Positions 49,102-55,118 of a stretch of 55,118 bases of DNA are shown one piece after another (position 1 is the stretch's first letter; the number at the start of each line of letters is the position of its first letter). This stretch comes from Alphaproteobacteria bacterium (GTDB lineage Bacteria; Pseudomonadota; Alphaproteobacteria; Rhodobacterales; Rhodobacteraceae). Below the pieces are notes generated by a model. The model was given only the letters and a program-made list of their open reading frames with translations, made no database searches and was not told where the DNA came from. A program made the position numbers and the translations under genes. Location of the stretch: contig JAJRUE010000057.1 of assembly GCA_024277955.1 (NCBI GenBank), positions 1-55,118 on the forward strand. Direction: 5' to 3'.

Positions 49102-50101
49102 AGCGGATCCTCGGGTCCAGAATGCCGTAGAGGATATCGGCGATCAGGTTGAAGACCACGATCAGCACCGCGAAGATGAAGGTCAGCGTCTGCACCATCG
49201 GCAGGTCGTTGGCCTGGATCGCGGTGATCAGCAGCTGGCCGATGCCGTTCACCTTGAACACCTGTTCGGTGATGATGGCGCCGCCGAAGATGCCGGGCAC
49301 CCCCAGCGCGATCACCGTGATCACCGGGATCATCGAGTTGCGCAGCACGTGCACCATGACCACGGTGCTTTCGCTCAGCCCCTTGGCGCGGGCCGTGCGC
49401 ACGTAGTCCTGGTTCAGGTTGTCCAGCATCGAGGCGCGCATGAAGCGGCTGATCTGCGCCGTCGTCTGCAGCGCCAGCACCATCACCGGCATGATCATCT
49501 GGCGCAGCTGCACCTTGAAGCTGGCCCAGTCGGTGACGACATGGGTTGTGTCGTAGATCGACGGGAACCAGCCCAGCTTCACCGAAAAGATCACGATCAC
49601 CAGCACGCCGGAAAAGAACGGCGGCACCGAATAGCCGATCATCGAAACGAAGGTGCCGGCCTGGTCGAATACCGAATACTGGCGGTAGGCGGAATAGATG
49701 CCGATCGGCAGCGCGATCAGCACCCCCACCACATAGGCCAGCCCCACCACCCAGAGCGTCTGCGGGATGCGCTGGGCGACGATGTCCATCACCGGGCTGC
49801 GGGTCTGCCAGCTGATGATCCGCTGCTGGCCCTCGGCGAAGGCGGTGCCCGCCCAGCCGTCGATCCAGTTGAGCGGCTCGACCCAGAGAAACTGCAGGAT
49901 CCACTTGCCGAAACGGATATAGCCCGGCTGGCCGAGGCCAAGCGCTTCGCGCATCTTTTCCTTGACCTCGGGCGGCACGGTCAGCGGCACGTTGGCCATC
50001 GGGTCGCCCGGCGCCAGTTCCAGCAGCAGAAAGATGGCCAGAGCGATGATCAGAAGCGTCGGCACGGCAATCGCCAGCCTGCGGATCGTGTAATTCAGCA
50101 T
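49094..50101 (-). CDS. dppB: Dipeptide/oligopeptide ABC transporter permease (DppB-type)
   Basis: The second permease, with 335 residues. It begins with the family pattern MLNYTIRRLAIAVPTLLIIA, then LELAPGDPM. The periplasmic loop of about 60 residues before the core is longer than in E. coli DppB. The EAA loop is RTARAKGLSESTVVMVHVLR, and the C-terminus ends DILYGILDPRIRYD. It is separated from dppA by 84 bases containing a stable hairpin. Confidence 0.93.
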   Translation of the reverse strand: MLNYTIRRLAIAVPTLLIIALAIFLLLELAPGDPMANVPLTVPPEVKEKMREALGLGQPGYIRFGKWILQFLWVEPLNWIDGWAGTAFAEGQQRIISWQTRSPVMDIVAQRIPQTLWVVGLAYVVGVLIALPIGIYSAYRQYSVFDQAGTFVSMIGYSVPPFFSGVLVIVIFSVKLGWFPSIYDTTHVVTDWASFKVQLRQMIMPVMVLALQTTAQISRFMRASMLDNLNQDYVRTARAKGLSESTVVMVHVLRNSMIPVITVIALGVPGIFGGAIITEQVFKVNGIGQLLITAIQANDLPMVQTLTFIFAVLIVVFNLIADILYGILDPRIRYD

Positions 50102-50145
50102 CGGCGCCTCGGATCAACGTTCATGCCTTGGGGTCCTGAAAGCGT

Positions 50146-50173
50146 GGGGGCCGCGCGCAACGACGCGGCCCCC
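50146..50173 (-). terminator. Intercistronic hairpin between dppA and dppB
   Basis: A 10-bp GC stem (50146-50155 with 50164-50173) with an eight-base loop lies 13 bases after the dppA stop. No T-run follows on the minus strand. Such hairpins after a binding-protein gene commonly stabilise its mRNA and let only part of the transcription continue into the permeases. Confidence 0.65.
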
Positions 50174-50185
50174 GGTTTTTCGGGC

Positions 50186-51886
<1,701 letters not shown>

Positions 51887-51887
51887 G

Positions 51888-52952
51888 TTATTGGTCTCCT
51901 TGTTGGGTTAGCTCGTTTTCCTCATGCGCCGCCATTGAACTGGCGAACTCGTCAATTGCATCGTTGAAGCGGTGACAGGCGACGAAATGGCCGGTCGCGA
52001 CTTCGCGGAATTCGGGATCCTGGCGGGTGCAGATATCCATGACCTGCGGGCAGCGGGTGCAAAAGTTGCAGCCCCGCGGCGGGTTGGCGGGCGATGGCAC
52101 GTCGCCTTCCAGGATGATGCGTTCGGTGGTGGCTTCGATGGTCGGGTCGGGTTCGGGGACCGCCGACAAGAGCGCCTGCGTGTAAGGGTGCAGCGGCGCG
52201 TGGTAGAGCGCTTCGCGCGGCGCCAGTTCGACGATCTTGCCCAGATACATCACCGCCACCCGGTCGGCGATGTGGCGCACCATCGACAGGTCGTGGCTGA
52301 TGAACAGGTAGGTCAGGCCGAACTGCTTTTGCAGGTCTTCCAGCAGGTTCACCACCTGGGCCTGGATCGACACGTCAAGTGCTGCGATCGGTTCGTCGCA
52401 GACGATGAACTTGGGGTTCAGCGCCAGCGCGCGCGCAATCCCGATGCGCTGGCGCTGGCCGCCGGAAAATTCGTGCGGATAGCGGTTGGCGAAGTTGCGG
52501 TTCAGCCCCACCGCGTCCAGCAATTCGTAGATACGGGCCAGCTTTTCCTTCTTGGAAAGCCGGGTGTGTTCGTTCAGCGGTTCGCCCACGATGGCGGCCA
52601 CGGTCATGCGCGGGTTCAGGCTGGCCTGCGGATCCTGGAACACCATCTGCATGGCCGGGCGCATGGCGCGCAGCTCGTCGGCCGAGGCGTCGGCGATGTT
52701 GCGCCCCTCGATGCTGATGGTGCCGTCGGTCACCTCGTAAAGCCGCAACAGGGCACGCCCGCAGGTGGACTTGCCGCAGCCGCTTTCGCCCACCAGCCCC
52801 AGGGTTTCGCCGCGGTAGATGTCAAAGGTGACCCCGTCCACCGCCTTCACGTCGCCCACATGCCGGCGCAACAGGCCCGCGTGGATCGGAAAGTGCATTT
52901 TCAGGTCGCGCACTTCGACCAGCTTGGGCCGGGTGGCAGGATCGTCAAACAT
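51888..52952 (-). CDS. dppF: Peptide ABC transporter ATP-binding protein (DppF-type)
   Basis: A 354-residue ATPase. Walker A is GLVGESGCGKST, the Q-loop FQDPQASLNPRMT, the signature FSGGQRQRIGIARAL, Walker B FIVCDEPIAALD and the switch LFISHDLSMV. The C-terminal oligopeptide-type extension holds the Cys cluster CNFCTRCPQVMDICTRQDP, which in relatives binds an iron-sulfur cluster. The ATG at 52952 overlaps dppD by eight bases. Its stop is one base from the dppA start. Confidence 0.95.
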   Translation of the reverse strand: MFDDPATRPKLVEVRDLKMHFPIHAGLLRRHVGDVKAVDGVTFDIYRGETLGLVGESGCGKSTCGRALLRLYEVTDGTISIEGRNIADASADELRAMRPAMQMVFQDPQASLNPRMTVAAIVGEPLNEHTRLSKKEKLARIYELLDAVGLNRNFANRYPHEFSGGQRQRIGIARALALNPKFIVCDEPIAALDVSIQAQVVNLLEDLQKQFGLTYLFISHDLSMVRHIADRVAVMYLGKIVELAPREALYHAPLHPYTQALLSAVPEPDPTIEATTERIILEGDVPSPANPPRGCNFCTRCPQVMDICTRQDPEFREVATGHFVACHRFNDAIDEFASSMAAHEENELTQQGDQ

Positions 52953-53949
52953 GGCGCGCCCCCCCGCTGGCCGGATCCCAGAAACAGGCGACATCATGGC
53001 CCGCGCCCACCGGTTCGCGGCGCGGGTTTTCGCGCGCGCAGATGTCCAGCGCATGGGCGCAGCGGGCGCGGAACGGGCAGGCGGCGGGGGCGGCGCCCAG
53101 GATCGGCGGCTGGCCCTCGATCACCCGCAGCCGTTCGGCCCGCTTGCCGCGCACGCTGGGCACGGTCTGCAGCAGGGCCCGCGTGTAGGGGTGCTGCGGG
53201 TTGGAAAACAATTCGCGCACCGGCGCCTGTTCGACCACCTGGCCGCCATACATCACCATCACCCGGTCGGCGATGCCGGCGATCACCCCCAGGTCATGGG
53301 TGATCCAGACGATCGCCATGCCCAGTTTCCGGCGCAGTTCCTTCACCAGTTCGATGATCTGCGCCTGGATGGTCACGTCCAGCGCGGTGGTGGGTTCGTC
53401 GGCGATCAGCACCTGCGGATCGCAGGCCAGCGCGATCGCGATCATCACCCGCTGGCGCATGCCGCCGGAAAACTGGTGCGGAAAGTCCCTGAGCCGCGGC
53501 GCGGCGTCGGGGATGCCCACCAGTTCCAGCAGCTCCACCGCGCGCTGACGCGCCGCGCGCTTGCTCATGCCAAGGTGCTTGCGCAGCGGCTCCATGATCT
53601 GAAAGCCGACGGTGAACACCGGGTTGAGCGAGGTCATCGGATCCTGAAAGATGAAGCCGATCCGGGCGCCGCGGATGGCGCGCAGCCTGTCTTCGTCGCA
53701 TTGCAGCAGATCCTGGCCGTCGAACAGCACCTGGCCGTTGCGGATTTCCGCGGGCGGGCTGGGCAGCAGGCCGATCAGCGACATCATGGTCACCGACTTG
53801 CCCGATCCCGATTCGCCCACCACCCCCAGCAGCTCGCCGGGGCGCAGGTCGAAACTGACCGAGTTGACGGCGTGCACGTCCCCCGACCGGGTTTTGAAGA
53901 CGGTTTCCAGGCCCTTGACATCAAGGACAGGCGCAGCCCCATCGGGCAT
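52945..53949 (-). CDS. dppD: Peptide ABC transporter ATP-binding protein (DppD-type)
   Basis: The first gene of the operon, a 334-residue ATPase. Walker A is GVVGESGSGKSVT, the Q-loop FQDPMTSLNPVFT, the signature FSGGMRQRVMIAIAL, Walker B VLIADEPTTALDVT and the switch ITHDLGVIA. The C-terminal CPFRARCAHALDIC is the cluster-type Cys motif. The ATG at 53949 has GGGGGG upstream and gives MPDGAAPVLDVKGL. The ATPase genes come before the binding protein, unlike the usual A-B-C-D-F order. It is divergent from argE. Confidence 0.94.
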   Translation of the reverse strand: MPDGAAPVLDVKGLETVFKTRSGDVHAVNSVSFDLRPGELLGVVGESGSGKSVTMMSLIGLLPSPPAEIRNGQVLFDGQDLLQCDEDRLRAIRGARIGFIFQDPMTSLNPVFTVGFQIMEPLRKHLGMSKRAARQRAVELLELVGIPDAAPRLRDFPHQFSGGMRQRVMIAIALACDPQVLIADEPTTALDVTIQAQIIELVKELRRKLGMAIVWITHDLGVIAGIADRVMVMYGGQVVEQAPVRELFSNPQHPYTRALLQTVPSVRGKRAERLRVIEGQPPILGAAPAACPFRARCAHALDICARENPRREPVGAGHDVACFWDPASGGARHV

Positions 53950-54213
53950 GTAGTTCCCCCCAAGCAATTCTTTTTGCTTTTGTTTTCGCGCGCCTGGTCC
54001 GGGGTGTCGGCCGGCGGCTCCGATGAAAGCTATCACCAAATTCCGATCCGGCAACAGTTATCTATACGTCAAGCGCAAAAATTTGTTCATTCGATCAAGA
54101 ATTGCCCGGCCCCCCTTGACCATCGGCCCGCGCGCCCTCAGTTTCGGCCTCATGCCTGAAAACCCGCCGTTTCAGAAGCCGCCGCAGCAGCCGTCGCAAA
54201 AAAGGAGCCACCG

Positions 54214-55118
54214 ATGGGCCGTTCGATGAGCGCGCGAGAGATTCTCGAAAAACTGGTGTCTTTTCCGACCGTCAGCAGCGACAGCAATCTGGACCTGGTG
54301 GACTGGGTTCAGGACTATCTGGCGGGCTTTGGCGTCGATGCGGTGCGCCTTTACGATGACAGCGGCAAAAAGGCCGCGCTTTTCGCCAATGTCGGCCCCG
54401 AGGTCGAAGGCGGGGTGATCCTGTCGGGCCACACCGACGTGGTGCCGGTCGAGGGCCAGGACTGGAGCAGCGACCCGTTCACGGTGGTCGAACGCGATCG
54501 TAGGCTCTACGGGCGCGGCGCCTGCGACATGAAGGGGTTCGACGCGCTGGCGCTCTGGGCGGTGCCGCTGGCGCTCGAGGCGGGCATCAGGCGCCCGATC
54601 CAGATCGCGCTCAGCTACGACGAAGAGGTGGGCTGCACCGGCGCCCCGCCGATGATCGCCGCCATGGCCCGGCATCTGCCGCGCGCGAGCGCCGCCATCA
54701 TCGGCGAACCGTCGATGATGCAGGTGGTCAGCGGCCACAAGGGCGGCACCGGTTTCGCAGTGCATCTGCGCGGCCACGAGGTGCATTCCTCGATCATGCA
54801 CACCGGCGTCAACGCGATCATGCAGGGGGCGCGGCTGATCGACTGGGCCAACCGGATGAACGCCGAAAACGCGGCGCGCGAACCGGGGGAACTGGCGGCG
54901 GCCTTCGATCCCCCCTGGACCACCGTGCATGTGGGCGTGATCGAGGGCGGCACCGCCCATAACATCACCGCCGGCGACTGCCGCTTCGGGCTCGATTTCC
55001 GCACCGTGCCGGGCGAAGACCCGCAGGACTGGGAGGCGCGTTTCCGCGAAGAAGTCGCCAGGATCGAGGCCGAGATGCAGGCCATCCACCCCGACACCGG
55101 CATCGAACTGGAAGAATA
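54214..55118 (+). CDS. argE: Acetylornithine deacetylase (M20 family), 3' end outside window
   Basis: A metal-dependent amidohydrolase releasing ornithine from N-acetylornithine in arginine synthesis. The first 301 codons are present: MGRSMSAREILEKLVSFPTV, then ILSGHTDVVPVEGQDWSSDP (metal His and the Asp that follows), LYGRGACDMKGFDALALWAV (bridging Asp), LSYDEEVGCTGAP (catalytic Glu) and IGEPSMMQVVSGHKGGTG. The lid-domain His is in EVHSSIMHTGVNAI. AAGGAG at 54202-54207 precedes the ATG. Related M20 deacylases cannot be excluded, but the match to proteobacterial ArgE is good. Confidence 0.92.
   Translation, partial: MGRSMSAREILEKLVSFPTVSSDSNLDLVDWVQDYLAGFGVDAVRLYDDSGKKAALFANVGPEVEGGVILSGHTDVVPVEGQDWSSDPFTVVERDRRLYGRGACDMKGFDALALWAVPLALEAGIRRPIQIALSYDEEVGCTGAPPMIAAMARHLPRASAAIIGEPSMMQVVSGHKGGTGFAVHLRGHEVHSSIMHTGVNAIMQGARLIDWANRMNAENAAREPGELAAAFDPPWTTVHVGVIEGGTAHNITAGDCRFGLDFRTVPGEDPQDWEARFREEVARIEAEMQAIHPDTGIELEE

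Overview
The window is a GC-rich bacterial chromosome segment. Gene content and order point to an alphaproteobacterium of the order Rhodobacterales (Roseobacter/Paracoccus relatives). The signs are the ftsQ-ftsA-ftsZ-lpxC-bamD-recN order, trpC-moaC-moeA followed by lexA with a GTTC-N7-GTTC SOS box, cobS/cobT near a J-domain gene and bolA, a VPLPA-CTERM exported protein, and several interspersed repeats. No rRNA, tRNA, CRISPR, transposase or phage gene was seen; almost everything is core-genome content.

Layout. 1-7.3 kb: cell-division and envelope block on the plus strand (ftsQ end, ftsA, ftsZ, lpxC, bamD, recN). 7.5-10.7 kb: a heavy-metal P1B ATPase and a CadR/ZntR-like MerR regulator, with a MerR-type promoter (19-bp spacer) ahead of the ATPase. 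10.9-14.4 kb, minus strand: trpC, moaC, moeA, lexA. 14.6-21.6 kb: D-lactate-dehydrogenase-like flavoprotein, CLC protein, LysE exporter, DUF427 protein, aminopeptidase P and a frameshifted DUF4287/DUF5655 gene. 21.7-25.1 kb: cobS, a nuclease-like lipoprotein and cobT, joined by ATGA/GTGA overlaps. 25.2-28.1 kb: a large protein with a peptidoglycan-binding-like N-terminus, a small HXXEE membrane protein, and an arginase-family gene lacking its first two metal motifs. 28.3-34 kb: J-domain protein, bolA, DUF4177 protein, VPLPA-CTERM protein, gatB and a lytic-transglycosylase-like lipoprotein. 34-42.5 kb: pepN, glcB, a class I glutamine amidotransferase, an SDR, an ICMT-like methyltransferase and an exported rhodanese. 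42.6-48 kb: pntAB, a CPBP protease and a DUF3422 protein. 48.2-53.9 kb, minus strand: a dipeptide-type ABC transporter ordered D-F-A-B-C. 54.2 kb to the end: argE, cut by the window edge.

The intergenic DNA is the least ordinary part. Family A pairs long AT-centred palindromes (AAGGTTTTTGCAAAAACCTT type) with GC-rich hairpins, in five places. Family B carries a GGGGATATTTTCGGACAGAA core at gene ends, singly or as inverted pairs. Family D is a 34-bp unit at the recN 3' end that occurs twice, inverted, after glcB. There the two D copies form a 32-position stem with one mismatch that closes two long hairpin arms, a 264-nt three-way-junction structure between glcB and a glutamine amidotransferase gene. 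I regard this element as the best candidate for something undescribed. A second candidate is the possible effector/immunity pair formed by the peptidoglycan-binding-like protein and the HXXEE membrane protein. Start codons were chosen by ribosome-binding site, overlap with neighbours and family length, so several differ from the longest open frame.
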